A stretch of DNA of 64,000 bases. Origin: an uncultured Clostridia bacterium (GTDB lineage: Bacteria; Bacillota; Clostridia; Lachnospirales; CAG-274). Each line of letters opens with the position of its first letter. Positions within the stretch are counted from its first letter, which is position 1. The position numbers were made by a program, and so were the translations under genes. Of this stretch, positions 36,300 to 45,802 are shown one piece after another. Location of the stretch: the NCBI GenBank assembly GCA_910579745.1, contig CAJTVH010000004.1, forward strand, positions 42,010 through 106,009, given 5' to 3'. The notes beneath the pieces are model-generated. The model searched no databases, was not told the origin of the DNA, and saw only the letters and a program-made list of their open reading frames with translations.

Positions 36300-37028
36300 T
36301 TATTTTTGATTCCTTCTTCCGTGTTTAATAATCCAATCTTGCGCCTTGCTTTGTCCTAATTTCTCCCATTGTGAAATAATAAAATCCGCTTTTTCCGGAG
36401 CATCTTTATACAAGTCATTGAGATTATTACCCACACTTTTTTGAACAAATTTCTCCGGATCATCTTTTAAGTTTGTAAGAATAGTTGTATATCTCTCAAA
36501 TTCATCCAACGCAGCAAATAACTTTTGCGACCAAGGTAGCCGTATTCTAACGCCCTCACTGGCAAGCCGTCTAACATGAACATTTTCATCAAGCGTCCAC
36601 TTTATTAACTCATCCATTATTTCTTTGGGATGTTCTTGCAGTAAAGGGCGGATAGCGAACTCACCAGTAAACCTTTTTGTCAGTTCTTTCAAAAAGGAAA
36701 GTGATAAACTCCAATTCTCATTTCCATATCGTTCTACATATCTGCCAATAGGCCATAGCCACCATCCAAAATTAAACATTCCCTCTGGCTGTGCTAATTC
36801 CGGCCCCAGCATATTAAAAAACGCCTGGATATTTTTTGAATAATCGCCAGTCATACTTTCTCGCATAGCATCAACAATATAATTAAACCTTGCGAATAAT
36901 TCTTTGTCATCTAACCTGCTGATTAGAGAATGACAAAAGTTTTCTTGACCAAAGTCTGGCATTACTGAAAATATCTTTTGAGAAAAATTGAAAATGTAAT
37001 CATTATTATAATAGTCTTTATATTTCAT
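36300..37028 (-). CDS. DNA alkylation repair protein, AlkC-like HEAT-repeat
   Basis: The 242-residue protein is helical throughout and resembles the AlkC branch of HEAT-like alkylpurine DNA glycosylases, which remove positively charged N3-alkylated bases. Matching features are FNFGWWLWPIGRYVERYG in the middle, LIKWTLDENVHVRRLASEG, RIRLPWSQKL and the terminal QDWIIKHGRR. AAGGAGCG precedes the ATG at 37028; the track-like extension upstream is rejected. Codon use is less AT-biased than in the neighbours, and it lies beside a recombinase fragment, so recent acquisition is likely. I have not verified catalytic residues. Confidence 0.75.
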   Translation of the reverse strand: MKYKDYYNNDYIFNFSQKIFSVMPDFGQENFCHSLISRLDDKELFARFNYIVDAMRESMTGDYSKNIQAFFNMLGPELAQPEGMFNFGWWLWPIGRYVERYGNENWSLSLSFLKELTKRFTGEFAIRPLLQEHPKEIMDELIKWTLDENVHVRRLASEGVRIRLPWSQKLFAALDEFERYTTILTNLKDDPEKFVQKSVGNNLNDLYKDAPEKADFIISQWEKLGQSKAQDWIIKHGRRNQK

Positions 37029-37398
37029 ACTTATTCGCTCCTTGTAAAATAGTATCGCTATTATAACATACAAACAATCTATACGTAAATTTGCTTTCTA
37101 TATTTCTCCAAAAGAAATGGCACATACAAACAGCAAACAATTCAGGTGTAGCCACACCTAGAAATTTTCCCTCGCTAATATCCCGCAAAATGCTTGCCAG
37201 AGGTCCTCCCCAAACCAGGCTCTTTGGGAAAATACCCCAATGTTGACACGCGATAACGCGGGTTTTCTAGCTATATCATACAAGATAGTTTCAATGTATT
37301 TTCTTGTGTTTCTATCAAAAACCTTTCATTTTCGTGTAATAATAATAAGTTAATCGTATTAAATATAAATCCACAAATTATATTCAAAATACTCATTC
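37029..37398. other. gap with higher-GC patch of possible mobile origin
   Basis: About 37135-37275 stands out by its higher GC content. On the minus strand a frame stays open for some 39 codons (KPALSRVNIGVF, then AWFGEDLWQAFCGIL) with no start or ribosome-binding site. It may be a scrap of an acquired gene. The remainder is ordinary AT-rich DNA. Confidence 0.4.
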
Positions 37399-39537
37399 TT
37401 AATTTTCCCGTTTCCTCTGTAAATTAACTATTTCAACCGACCCCGAGTTATCATCTTTTAAAATAATATCACCGGCACACTTTTCTCCTGTTTGCGGCAA
37501 AGTAATGTCTGAGTTAATAATCTTTCGTTCTTTAATTAAAGTTTTCGCGTCCTTCGCTGTAATTGTTTTTCCATAGTTTTCAATGCAATTTTTCCAAAGT
37601 GAAAATTTGCATCCCCGTTTCCAGTTCGTACAATAAAAGCTCTTGCTGTTTTCAAGAATTTCTCCGTTTTCGCATTTAGGGCATTTTCCTAAAACAGTAA
37701 TTCTTTTTCCGCCTTTTTTTAAATTTCTCTCATCTTTAGGAAAATCTACTCTTTTAATTGAGGTTTTTGATTGTTCAACAAGATAGTTTACATATCTCTT
37801 TATACTTCCCATAAAACGCTCATCACCCATTTTCCCTTTGGAAATCGATGATAAACCTTTCTCCCATTTTCCCGTGGTTTCAGGAGATTTAAGCTCCGGC
37901 GGAACAACCTCTATAAGCTTCATCCCCTTTTCCGTAGGAATAAGGGTTTTCCCTTTTCTTTGAATATATCCAACTTGCAAAAGTCTTTCAATAATAGCCG
38001 CTCTTGTTGCCGGGGTTCCGAGTCCTCCCTCTTTAAGTTGTTCTTTAAGACTTTCGTCATCCACAAACCTTCCCGCGTTTTCCATAGCCGATAAAAGATT
38101 CGCCTCATTATACATTTTAGGAGGGACAGTTTGTTTTTCAACCGCCTCTGATGCCTCGTTCATAACGCTATCGCCTTTTTTTACGTTTGGAAGAGTATCT
38201 TCTTCTTTTTTATCGTTCCTGCTTTGAATATTTAAAACCGTCCAACCCTCTTGGATAATAGTCGTGCCTTTGGTAATAAAGTTATGTACATCAACCGTTG
38301 TAATAATTTTTGTTGTATTATAAATGTATTGCGGATAAAAAACCGCCAAAAATCTTCTTACTATCAAATCAAAAACTTTAAACTCAGCGTCGCTTAAAGC
38401 CATAATATTTATTTTTGTATCTGTGGGAATAATAGCGTGATGGTCTGTTATTTTAGAATTATCAATAATTCGTTTTCCAAGAGGAAGCTTTTCAAGACCA
38501 ACAACGTACTCCGAAAATTCTCTATATTGTTCCACAGAATTTATTTTTGACAAAGTGGATTTTATTTTCGGAATCATATCGTCCGATAAATATCTGCTAT
38601 CCGTTCTGGGATATGTTATAAGCTTTCTTTTTTCATATAAATCCTGTGCTATACCCAAAGTCTGTTTCGCTGAGAAAGAATATTTTCTATTACATTCTCT
38701 TTGGAGTTCCGTTAAGTCATATAAAAACGGAGGCGGTTGTTTATTTTCCTTATTTTCAACAGAAGTGACACCCCCCTGCTTTCCTTTAATCTCATCCGCT
38801 ATAGAAAAAGCTTTTTCCTTGCCAAAAATTTTGCTGTCATTTTCTTTTAAATCAATCCATACGCTTTTATATCCGTCAAAAACAGCGTTTATTTCCCAAT
38901 AAGTTTTGGGCACAAACTCATTTATTTCCTTTTGCCTTTCCGCTAAAATAGCCAGTGTAGGCGTTTGAACCCTTCCTATACTCAAAAGAGCGTCGTATTT
39001 AAGAGTAAAAGCTCTTGACGCGTTTATCCCAACAAGCCAGTCAGCCTCTGAACGGCACTTAGCGGATAAATATAAATTATCATATTCACTTCCGTCTTTT
39101 AGATTAGCAAAACCATCTTTTATAGAAGAATCTGTCATACTTGAAATCCAAAGCCTCTTAAAAGGCTTTTTACATTTAACAAGATTATAGATATACCTGA
39201 ATATAAGCTCGCCTTCCCGTCCGCTGTCGGTAGCGCATACAATTTCAGAAACATCTTTATCGTTCATAAGCTTTTTAAGAACATTAAATTGCTTCTTTGT
39301 GTCTGTAATAACTTTTGTTTTAATATCAGAGGGTATAATCGGAAGAGACTCTATTCTCCACTTTTTAAGCTCCTTGTCATAATCCTCCGGATCACACAGC
39401 GTCACAAGATGCCCTACCGCCCATGAAATAATATACTCGTCGGAAAATAAAAAACCTTCGCCCCTTTTCCCACATTTAAGCACTCTCGCTATGTCACGTC
39501 CCACAGACGGTTTTTCAGCGACAACTAAAGTTTTCAT
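37399..39537 (-). CDS. topB: DNA topoisomerase III
   Basis: A type IA topoisomerase of 712 residues, the size of Bacillus TopB. The Toprim domain opens the protein (VVAEKPSVGRDIARVL) with the acidic DSGREGELIFRYIY motif near residue 100. The active-site tyrosine lies in LITYPRTDSRYLSDDM near residue 310. GTPATRAAIIERL and GYIQRKGKTLIPTEKG follow, and the C-terminus has a zinc-finger-like CPKCENGEILE with CTNWKRGC. It decatenates DNA during replication and recombination. The ATG at 39537 has GGGGG upstream. It may be chromosomal or part of the acquired patch; the full length favours a working gene. Confidence 0.94.
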   Translation of the reverse strand: MKTLVVAEKPSVGRDIARVLKCGKRGEGFLFSDEYIISWAVGHLVTLCDPEDYDKELKKWRIESLPIIPSDIKTKVITDTKKQFNVLKKLMNDKDVSEIVCATDSGREGELIFRYIYNLVKCKKPFKRLWISSMTDSSIKDGFANLKDGSEYDNLYLSAKCRSEADWLVGINASRAFTLKYDALLSIGRVQTPTLAILAERQKEINEFVPKTYWEINAVFDGYKSVWIDLKENDSKIFGKEKAFSIADEIKGKQGGVTSVENKENKQPPPFLYDLTELQRECNRKYSFSAKQTLGIAQDLYEKRKLITYPRTDSRYLSDDMIPKIKSTLSKINSVEQYREFSEYVVGLEKLPLGKRIIDNSKITDHHAIIPTDTKINIMALSDAEFKVFDLIVRRFLAVFYPQYIYNTTKIITTVDVHNFITKGTTIIQEGWTVLNIQSRNDKKEEDTLPNVKKGDSVMNEASEAVEKQTVPPKMYNEANLLSAMENAGRFVDDESLKEQLKEGGLGTPATRAAIIERLLQVGYIQRKGKTLIPTEKGMKLIEVVPPELKSPETTGKWEKGLSSISKGKMGDERFMGSIKRYVNYLVEQSKTSIKRVDFPKDERNLKKGGKRITVLGKCPKCENGEILENSKSFYCTNWKRGCKFSLWKNCIENYGKTITAKDAKTLIKERKIINSDITLPQTGEKCAGDIILKDDNSGSVEIVNLQRKREN

Positions 39538-39560
39538 AAAAAGCCCCCATATGATTAACA

Positions 39561-39582
39561 GACTGCCGTAAAAACGGCAGTC
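39561..39582. terminator. GC-rich hairpin between sigH and topB
   Basis: GACTGCCGT and ACGGCAGTC form a perfect 9-bp stem with a four-base loop. There is no T run after it on the minus strand, so it is either a weak terminator of the sigH operon or a structure in the topB leader. Confidence 0.45.
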
Positions 39583-39769
39583 CATAACATAAATATCAAA
39601 AAAATAAAGTTAAAATCGGCGATTCGAAAATTATATTTTCAAATGAAAATTTTTTAATTATTTCACCGAATAATATAGATATTTTTTTAGATGTTTTCTC
39701 AATAAAAAAAAATACTCTAACCTTTAGAAAAAATTATTCACGACATCACGGTAATTTAAAACAATTCTA

Positions 39770-40435
39770 TTAATAAACAACTTTAGCTCTACCGCTTGTC
39801 TCAAGATTTTTTCTCTCAACTAAAATTCTTTCAATCTTTTTCTTCACCCTCTGTAAAGCGTTATCAATAGCCTTTTCATCTTTATTAATAATACCGGCTA
39901 TTTCATAATAGCTTTTTCCCTTAAGATACAATCGCAAAACCTCATATTCAAGCTTGCTTAAATTATCGGCGATTTTTTCCTCAATATAGTTTTTATCCTC
40001 ACGTCCGATAAAAAGTTCCTCTGGATTTGAGAATTTATCGGCAAAAAACTCAATATATGTTTTACCGTCTTTTTCCTCATGTATTACCTTATTCAAAGAA
40101 AGAGATGAGTTAAGAGGAATATGTTTCTGTCTCGCCGCCGATTTAATAGCCGTTATAATCTGGCGTTTAACGCATAACTCGGCAAAAGAGTAAAATACAT
40201 AGCTTCCGTTAAAATCTCTGATAGCCTTATAAAGCCCAATCATCCCCTCTTGTATAATATCCTCTTTATCAGCCCCAATAATAAAATAAGGTCTCGCTTT
40301 CACCTTAACAAGTTTTTTATACTTTTCTATAATAAACTCCAGCGCTTGATCATCACCCTCGTGAATAAGCTCAATAAGTTCCTCATCTTTAAGTTCATCA
40401 TATCTTTTATGTGTAAATAAAACCTTTTTTTCCAT
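39770..40435 (-). CDS. sigH: RNA polymerase sporulation sigma factor SigH
   Basis: Sigma-H directs early sporulation and transition-phase genes. The 221-residue protein has region 2 (LVKVKARPYFIIGADKEDIIQEGMIGLYKAIRDF, partly quoted, near residues 40-75) with the core-binding and -10 recognition helices, and region 4 at the C-terminus (LSKLEYEVLRLYLKGKSYYEI, then KAIDNALQRVKKKI). Its place after cysS-mrnC-rlmB-yacP is the same as in Bacillus and most Clostridia. The usual rpmG-secE-nusG genes do not follow; topB is next. GGGGGAG precedes the ATG. Confidence 0.94.
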   Translation of the reverse strand: MEKKVLFTHKRYDELKDEELIELIHEGDDQALEFIIEKYKKLVKVKARPYFIIGADKEDIIQEGMIGLYKAIRDFNGSYVFYSFAELCVKRQIITAIKSAARQKHIPLNSSLSLNKVIHEEKDGKTYIEFFADKFSNPEELFIGREDKNYIEEKIADNLSKLEYEVLRLYLKGKSYYEIAGIINKDEKAIDNALQRVKKKIERILVERKNLETSGRAKVVY

Positions 40436-40471
40436 AATTCTCCCCCTGTTGCGAAAAAATAATTATACGAT

Positions 40472-40984
40472 TCATCCCCTTCGCATTTTTTCAAGCCACG
40501 CGGCTGTTTCACTATCAAGATTATCTATAAGCATATTGTTTTTAACAGGTTTAAATTCCTCGATTTTTTCTTTAATGTGTTTTTTAGCCAGTTTAACATC
40601 CTCTTCAAGCTCTCTTGCCGATATTCTAACGGCTCCTTTGCTCATAATAATAACTTGTTCCAGTCTGTCTGATGTGGCGACGGTTACCTTGTATTTTCCT
40701 TTAAGCTTTGTCGCGGTGCGTTCTATGTAGTTATCCGCGGTTTCCGCTTCTTTTGTATACACAACATATATATCATTATATTTATAAACGCTTCCAGTTC
40801 CTCCTTTAACGAGATAAGCGTCAAAAACAAGAATAAGATTAATTTTTTTATACCCTTGATAATCCCCTAAAATATCGATAAGCTTGTCCCTTGCGTCCTC
40901 AAGGGAAATATCGGCGATTTTCTTTAGGGACTCCCAAGCGAATATAATATTATATCCGTCAACAAGCAAATACTCGTCACTCAC
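40472..40984 (-). CDS. yacP: NYN-domain ribonuclease YacP (Rae1 family)
   Basis: A 170-residue PIN-like NYN domain protein. In Bacillus the homologue Rae1 cuts mRNA on the ribosome. The fold signatures are LLVDGYNIIFAWESLK at the N-terminus, LIDILGDYQGYKKINLILVFDAY (partly) and VVYTKEAETADNYIERTA with the acidic metal-binding residues, then VTVATSDRLEQVIIMSKGA. The start is the GTG at 40984, whose ribosome-binding site GGCGGGTGA spans the rlmB stop codon; the GTG nine bases earlier lies within that site. Confidence 0.92.
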   Translation of the reverse strand: MSDEYLLVDGYNIIFAWESLKKIADISLEDARDKLIDILGDYQGYKKINLILVFDAYLVKGGTGSVYKYNDIYVVYTKEAETADNYIERTATKLKGKYKVTVATSDRLEQVIIMSKGAVRISARELEEDVKLAKKHIKEKIEEFKPVKNNMLIDNLDSETAAWLEKMRRG

Positions 40985-40989
40985 AAAAA

Positions 40990-41856
40990 TCACCCGCCGC
41001 GTCTTTGACGAACAACCTCATACATAATAAGACCCGCCGCAACGGAAGCGTTTAAAGAAGATATTTTGCCAAGCATAGGAATTTTAACGGAAAAATCACA
41101 TTTTTGACGGACAAGCCTGCCTACTCCGTTTCCCTCGCCTCCGATAACAACGGCTACCGCCCCATCAAGAGGAGCGTCAAAATATTCTTGTCCCTCCATA
41201 TCGGCACAAGCAATCCAAATACCATGTTTTTTTAAATCGTCAATAGTATTAGCGATATTTGTAACCCTCGCTACTGGTATGTGCTCAACAGCTCCCGCCG
41301 ATGTTTTGCTTACAATTGCCGTAAGCCCCACCGCTCTTCTTTTTGGAATAATAACTCCATGAACTCCGCTGGCGTCGGCTGTTCTTAAAACCGCCCCTAG
41401 ATTGTGAGGGTCCGTTATCTCGTCAAGAATTATAATAAACGGCTTTTCTCCCCTATCATCAGCGATTTTAATAATATCCGATACCTCTACATATTCTTTA
41501 GCGGGACAAAAGGCTATAACCCCCTGACAGTTATTAGACTTACTTATTTCCGCCATTTTATTTTTATCTACCTCTTGAATAACTATTCCTCGCTCAGAAG
41601 CTTTGGCGACGATAACTCTTAAAGTTCCCTCAACCTCTCCTTTTTTCACAATAATCTTGTCGATAGTTCTTCCGCTATTTATCGCCTCAAGTACCGGATT
41701 TCTTCCCTCAAGCTGAAAATTCTCATCAAAATCATAATCATTCTTTTCTGAATATTTGTTAAATTTACTGTGTAAATTTTTATCAGACTTTCCGGTGGAA
41801 CTCTTTTGATAATTCCCTCTTTTGCCAAAATCATTTTTTCTCCTGTTCTCTCTCAA
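40990..41856 (-). CDS. rlmB: 23S rRNA (guanosine-2'-O)-methyltransferase RlmB
   Basis: A SPOUT-class methyltransferase that 2'-O-methylates G2251 of 23S rRNA. After a low-complexity, Lys/Asn-rich N-terminal extension of about 45 residues comes the substrate-binding domain (LEGRNPVLEAINSGRTIDKI) and the SPOUT domain with motifs DPHNLGAVLRTADASG, VIGGEGNGVGRLVRQ and PMLGKISSLNASVAAGLIMYE (partly), which form the knotted SAM site. The start is uncertain: TTG at 41862 overlaps the mrnC stop (TTGA), but TTG at 41856 has better spacing from AAGGAG and is preferred. Confidence 0.94.
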   Translation of the reverse strand: MRENRRKNDFGKRGNYQKSSTGKSDKNLHSKFNKYSEKNDYDFDENFQLEGRNPVLEAINSGRTIDKIIVKKGEVEGTLRVIVAKASERGIVIQEVDKNKMAEISKSNNCQGVIAFCPAKEYVEVSDIIKIADDRGEKPFIIILDEITDPHNLGAVLRTADASGVHGVIIPKRRAVGLTAIVSKTSAGAVEHIPVARVTNIANTIDDLKKHGIWIACADMEGQEYFDAPLDGAVAVVIGGEGNGVGRLVRQKCDFSVKIPMLGKISSLNASVAAGLIMYEVVRQRRGG

Positions 41857-41858
41857 AC

Positions 41859-42272
41859 TCAATTCTCCTTTTCAACACACATATTAAAAATTTCCCCAAG
41901 CCTGTCAATGTCGCCTTTTATATATAAATATCCAAATAAAGTCTCAAGCCCCGTAGCGTATCTGTAATCAATAACTGAAGCGTTTTTCGCCGAAGTAAAG
42001 CTTTTAGCGTTTCTTCCTCTTTTAAGAACCGCTAATTCCTCATCATTAACCAAATCTTTTATTTTCTCAAACATTCTCGCTTGCGCCCTCGCGTTTACAA
42101 ATTCTTTAGAAGCCTTATGGAGTTTATTAACAGGCATATTTCCGTTTTTTATAACCATTGTTCTTACAAAAATCTCAAAAACAGCGTCGCCTATATAAGC
42201 GAGATTAAGCGGTGAATATTCATTAGCATTTATTTTAAATTCCTTTGAACCCGAATCAAAAAATTCTCTCAT
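41859..42272 (-). CDS. mrnC: mini-ribonuclease III
   Basis: A 137-residue RNase III catalytic domain without the double-stranded RNA-binding domain, as in Mini-III, which trims 23S rRNA ends. The metal-binding signature is LAYIGDAVFEIFVR near residue 25, followed by KLHKASKEFVNARAQA and GRNAKSFTSAKNASVIDYRYATGLE (partly). It sits 4 bases after cysS and just before rlmB, the conserved Firmicute order. Confidence 0.94.
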   Translation of the reverse strand: MREFFDSGSKEFKINANEYSPLNLAYIGDAVFEIFVRTMVIKNGNMPVNKLHKASKEFVNARAQARMFEKIKDLVNDEELAVLKRGRNAKSFTSAKNASVIDYRYATGLETLFGYLYIKGDIDRLGEIFNMCVEKEN

Positions 42273-42276
42273 AATA

Positions 42277-43677
42277 TTATTTTCTGCTCCATCTTACGCC
42301 GGCTCGTGTATCCTCTATTAAAATGCCCATCTCCGAAAGCTCATCTCTTATTCTGTCGGCTTCCGCCCAGTTTTTCTCTTTTTTAGCTAATTGCCTTTTC
42401 TCAATAAGCTTTTCTATCTCCCCTGTGTCGGCAACCGCTTCCTCTTTTAAAGGCTCAATTCCCAGAATATCGCATAACTCAATAATTTTAGACAAAATAA
42501 TATCAGCGAATTCTCTTGTTGACTCTGTTCCAATATTTACATTAGCGAATTTAACAAACTCAAAAATAGCTGAGACAGCGTCGGCTGTATTAAAATCGTC
42601 ATCCATACTTTCCTCAAACCGATTTTTAAATTTAACGCACTCTGAGATAAGCTTTTGCTCATTTTCGGAAAGTTTAGAGTCTTTTCCATTTAACGTTATA
42701 AACTTAATATCCTTGACACAGTTTTTTATTCTGTCAAGGCCATTTCCCGCGGCTTCCATAAGTTCACGGCTGAAATTAATAGGACTTCTGTAGTGCCCAT
42801 TCAAAATAAAAAACCTTATAACTTCATAAGGAATTTCTTTTGCTATCTCCCTTAAAGTAAAAAAATTACCTTTTGATTTTGACATTTTCTCATTATCCAC
42901 ATTAATAAAACCATTATGAAGCCAATATTTAGAAAACTGTTTTCCGTTAGCGGCCTCGCTTTGAGCGATTTCATTTTCATGATGAGGGAAAATAAGGTCC
43001 TCTCCTCCGGCGTGAATATCAATAGTATCTCCCAAGTATATTTTCGCCATAACAGAACATTCAATATGCCAGCCTGGTCTGCCTTCTCCCCATGGCGAAT
43101 CCCATTTAGGCTCTCCAGGCTTAAATGGTTTCCATAAAACAAAATCCATAGGATTTTTCTTTTCTTTATTTACCTCAATTCTCGCTCCCACCTCAAGATC
43201 GTCAATATTTTTTCCTGAAAGCTTGCCATAACCATCAAAGGATTTAGTATTAAAATAAACGGTTCCGTTAACCTCGTAAGCGAAACCTTTCTCAACAAGA
43301 ATTTTAATCATCTCGATTATATGAGGCATTTCCTCTGTAACCCTCGGATTTTTTGTAGCTGGCTCCACGTTGAGACCATAGGCGTCTTTAAGTGCCTCCG
43401 CAACATACCTGTCAGAAATTTCTTTAGCTGAAACATTTTCCTCAATCGCCCTTTTTATAATTTTATCGTCCACATCGGTAAAATTTTGTACATAATTCAC
43501 CTCATATCCTTTATACTCCAAATATCTTCTGATAGTATCAAATATAACGTAAGGCCTGGCGTTTCCTATGTGTATATAATCATATACCGTAGGACCGCAT
43601 ACATACATCTTAACCTTGTTTTCCTCTAAAGGAACAAACTCTTCTTTTTTTCTTGTCAGTGTATTATAAAGCTTCAT
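42277..43677 (-). CDS. cysS: cysteinyl-tRNA synthetase
   Basis: Class I aminoacyl-tRNA synthetase, 466 residues, full length. The HIGH signature is in YIHIGNARPYVIFD near residue 35, CGPTVYD holds the first zinc cysteine, the zinc site continues with GWHIECSVMA and HHENEIAQSEAANG, and the KMSKS loop is in NEKMSKSKGNFFTLRE near residue 268. The C-terminal anticodon-binding part has KNWAEADRIRDELSEMGI. AAGGAG precedes the ATG. No cysteine T-box was found upstream of this cluster. Confidence 0.97.
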   Translation of the reverse strand: MKLYNTLTRKKEEFVPLEENKVKMYVCGPTVYDYIHIGNARPYVIFDTIRRYLEYKGYEVNYVQNFTDVDDKIIKRAIEENVSAKEISDRYVAEALKDAYGLNVEPATKNPRVTEEMPHIIEMIKILVEKGFAYEVNGTVYFNTKSFDGYGKLSGKNIDDLEVGARIEVNKEKKNPMDFVLWKPFKPGEPKWDSPWGEGRPGWHIECSVMAKIYLGDTIDIHAGGEDLIFPHHENEIAQSEAANGKQFSKYWLHNGFINVDNEKMSKSKGNFFTLREIAKEIPYEVIRFFILNGHYRSPINFSRELMEAAGNGLDRIKNCVKDIKFITLNGKDSKLSENEQKLISECVKFKNRFEESMDDDFNTADAVSAIFEFVKFANVNIGTESTREFADIILSKIIELCDILGIEPLKEEAVADTGEIEKLIEKRQLAKKEKNWAEADRIRDELSEMGILIEDTRAGVRWSRK

Positions 43678-43721
43678 AACTATTTTTCTCTCCTTATAAT
43701 TTTTAAAACACGATGAATAAA

Positions 43722-44447
43722 TTATTGCCTAATGTCTGAAAACACGCTTTTATTTAATTTTTCCTCTATTTTTTTAACTTTAACCCTTAAAGCGCAAATT
43801 TCCATCTCAATAGGGTCTGGAAATTTAATTTGGTCAAGACAATCTGACGGACAATCGCTTTTAGAAACCTCCCGCCTTTTTATAACACGCGCCGGAACTC
43901 CCACAACAGTGCAATTAGGCGGAACCTCATTTAAAACCACAGAACCCGCGCCGATTTTTGAATTGTCGCCTACCTTAAAAGGCCCTAAAATTTTAGTTCC
44001 TGCTCCAATCATAACATTGTTTCCTATAGTTGGATGTCTTTTTCCAGTCTCCTTACCAGTACCGCCTAATGTTACCCCCTGGTAAATCAAAACATTATCT
44101 CCTATCTCACAGGTCTCCCCGATAACAACACCCATCCCATGGTCAATAAACAATCCCTTGCCTATTTTAGCGCCTGGATGAATTTCAATACCCGTGATAA
44201 ATCTTGAAACCTGCGAAATAAATCTGGCGATAAAAAACAATTTAACCATGTAAAATTTATGAGAGGCCCTGTGAAAAAGACACGCCCAAAAACACGGATA
44301 CAAAAAAGCTTCCACTTTACTTTTTACTGCCGGGTCTTTTTTTCTTATAGTCTCTATTTGTCTGTCCGCCTCATTTTTAACGCAAAGGACAACTCTGAAA
44401 ATAATAACCGCTTTTAAAATAATAAAAAATATTTTTTTTAATCTCAT
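43722..44447 (-). CDS. cysE: serine O-acetyltransferase
   Basis: CysE makes O-acetylserine from serine and acetyl-CoA, the first step of cysteine synthesis. The 241-residue protein has the N-terminal helical part ([29 protein letters not shown], partly) and a left-handed beta helix of hexapeptide repeats: [23 protein letters not shown] (partly), with the catalytic His, [30 protein letters not shown] (partly) and [12 protein letters not shown]. The N-terminus has an extra hydrophobic helix. It lies before cysS in the same operon, coordinating cysteine supply and charging. Confidence 0.95.
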   Translation of the reverse strand: MRLKKIFFIILKAVIIFRVVLCVKNEADRQIETIRKKDPAVKSKVEAFLYPCFWACLFHRASHKFYMVKLFFIARFISQVSRFITGIEIHPGAKIGKGLFIDHGMGVVIGETCEIGDNVLIYQGVTLGGTGKETGKRHPTIGNNVMIGAGTKILGPFKVGDNSKIGAGSVVLNEVPPNCTVVGVPARVIKRREVSKSDCPSDCLDQIKFPDPIEMEICALRVKVKKIEEKLNKSVFSDIRQ

Positions 44448-44488
44448 TTCCTACACCTCTGTTATATATCTGTTTTAGGAACTTTGCC

Positions 44489-44968
44489 TCAGCTTTTCTC
44501 GACAAGACAAACCGCTTTTGCCGCGATACCCTCTTCTCTTCCTGTAAAACCAAGCTTTTCTTCCGTTGTCGCCTTTACGCTTACATCTTCGGGAGTAATG
44601 CCGAGACATTCAGAAATATTTTTTTCCATACTACTAATATATTGCGCCATCTTAGGTTTTTGTGCGACAATAACGCTATCTATGTTAATAATTTTATATC
44701 CATCGTTTTTAATAATCTCATAAACTCTCTTTAAAAGCTCAAGACTTGATATATCTTTAAACTCAGGGTCATCATCAGGAAAAAGTTTTCCTATATCGCC
44801 TTTTTTGCAAGCGCCCGCCACACTGTCCATAATAGCGTGAACAAGCGCGTCAGCGTCGGAATGACCTAAAAGCCCCTTTTCATAAGGGATACACACCCCG
44901 CCAATAACAAGCTTTCTGTTTTCCGCGAATCTATGAACGTCATAGCCTAACCCAACTCTTATGCTCAA
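44489..44968 (-). CDS. ispF: 2-C-methyl-D-erythritol 2,4-cyclodiphosphate synthase
   Basis: IspF forms the cyclic diphosphate in the MEP isoprenoid route. The 159-residue protein is normal. RVGLGYDVHRF at residues 3-13 gives the zinc ligands Asp and His, LLGHSDADALVHAIMDSVAGA the third ligand region, FPDDDPEFKDISSLELL the loop, and VSVKATTEEKLGFTGREEGIAA the C-terminal CDP-binding part (partly quoted). The start is TTG at 44968, 7 bases after GGAGGT. The usual partner ispD is not in the window; ispF heads the cysE-cysS-sigH gene series. Confidence 0.95.
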   Translation of the reverse strand: MSIRVGLGYDVHRFAENRKLVIGGVCIPYEKGLLGHSDADALVHAIMDSVAGACKKGDIGKLFPDDDPEFKDISSLELLKRVYEIIKNDGYKIINIDSVIVAQKPKMAQYISSMEKNISECLGITPEDVSVKATTEEKLGFTGREEGIAAKAVCLVEKS

Positions 44969-45802
44969 TTCCAAAACCTCCAAAAAATAAAATCTATATC
45001 AAACTTTTCATACTTTTTAAAAAACTGCCGTTTTAACCCCAAAAATCACAACTAACAATTTATATACTGGTGCTAAAATTGACCCTCATAATTAATTATA
45101 CAGATATTATAAACAAATTCAACGTTTTTCTGAATAAATTTTAAAAAAATAAAAGTTGTCATAATAATTAATACTAATCTCTCGTTAAAAAACGTATAAA
45201 GAGACATAAAAACAAAAAAACATTTTATGAATACAGCAGCGTCACTGTCAGCGCTTTCGCTTGGCGAAAGTTGGTTGCTCAACGGCTTGCGTTTTTCACG
45301 ACACTGTTTCAGCGAAATGTGTTCGTAAAACAAACACCAAAAACATAAAGAGAAGCATTAGCAATTCAATAAATCCTGAGTAAAATAATTTTTTTCTATG
45401 ATATACGGATATATTATATCCATTTTTTAAATAAGATTAGTATAATTATACATTTTTTAATTTTTTCTTGCCTTACTCGCTCTCTCCTAAAAACTACAGT
45501 TTTTATCTTACGTTACATAAATATTAAAGAAACATATTTTTTATAATTATTATTAAAATTATATCAAAACGCCGCCAACTTACACCAAACAACCCTTTAT
45601 AAACCTATTAACAAAATACTTCTCACTAGAATTTTTTTATTTTAACTGAAAACGCTTAACTTAAAAATAAACAAGTTCAGCGTTTTAAAACTTTTTATAG
45701 CTTTTAGACCAAGTTAATAACAGCTTTCATTCTTATATAAAATTAAGGAAACATCTTATAATCTTTCAACAGATGTTTCCTTAAAATAATAATCCTTATC
45801 CG
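44969..45802. other. 834-bp gap with a higher-GC patch
   Basis: At 45225-45330 a less AT-rich patch includes a hairpin CTTTCGCTTGGCGAAAG and, on the minus strand, a short frame (FYEHISLKQCREKRKPLSNQ onwards) with no proper start. It looks like a scrap of an acquired sequence. At 45743-45784 TTAAGGAAACATCT pairs with AGATGTTTCCTTAA, probably the terminator of the acetyltransferase gene. The rest is AT-rich and I see nothing in it. Confidence 0.45.

Noticed and set aside
43678-45000. Cysteine T-box ahead of cysE, cysS or ispF
   Set aside because: No T-box antiterminator core (GGTGGNACCGCG) or specifier loop is found in these leaders.
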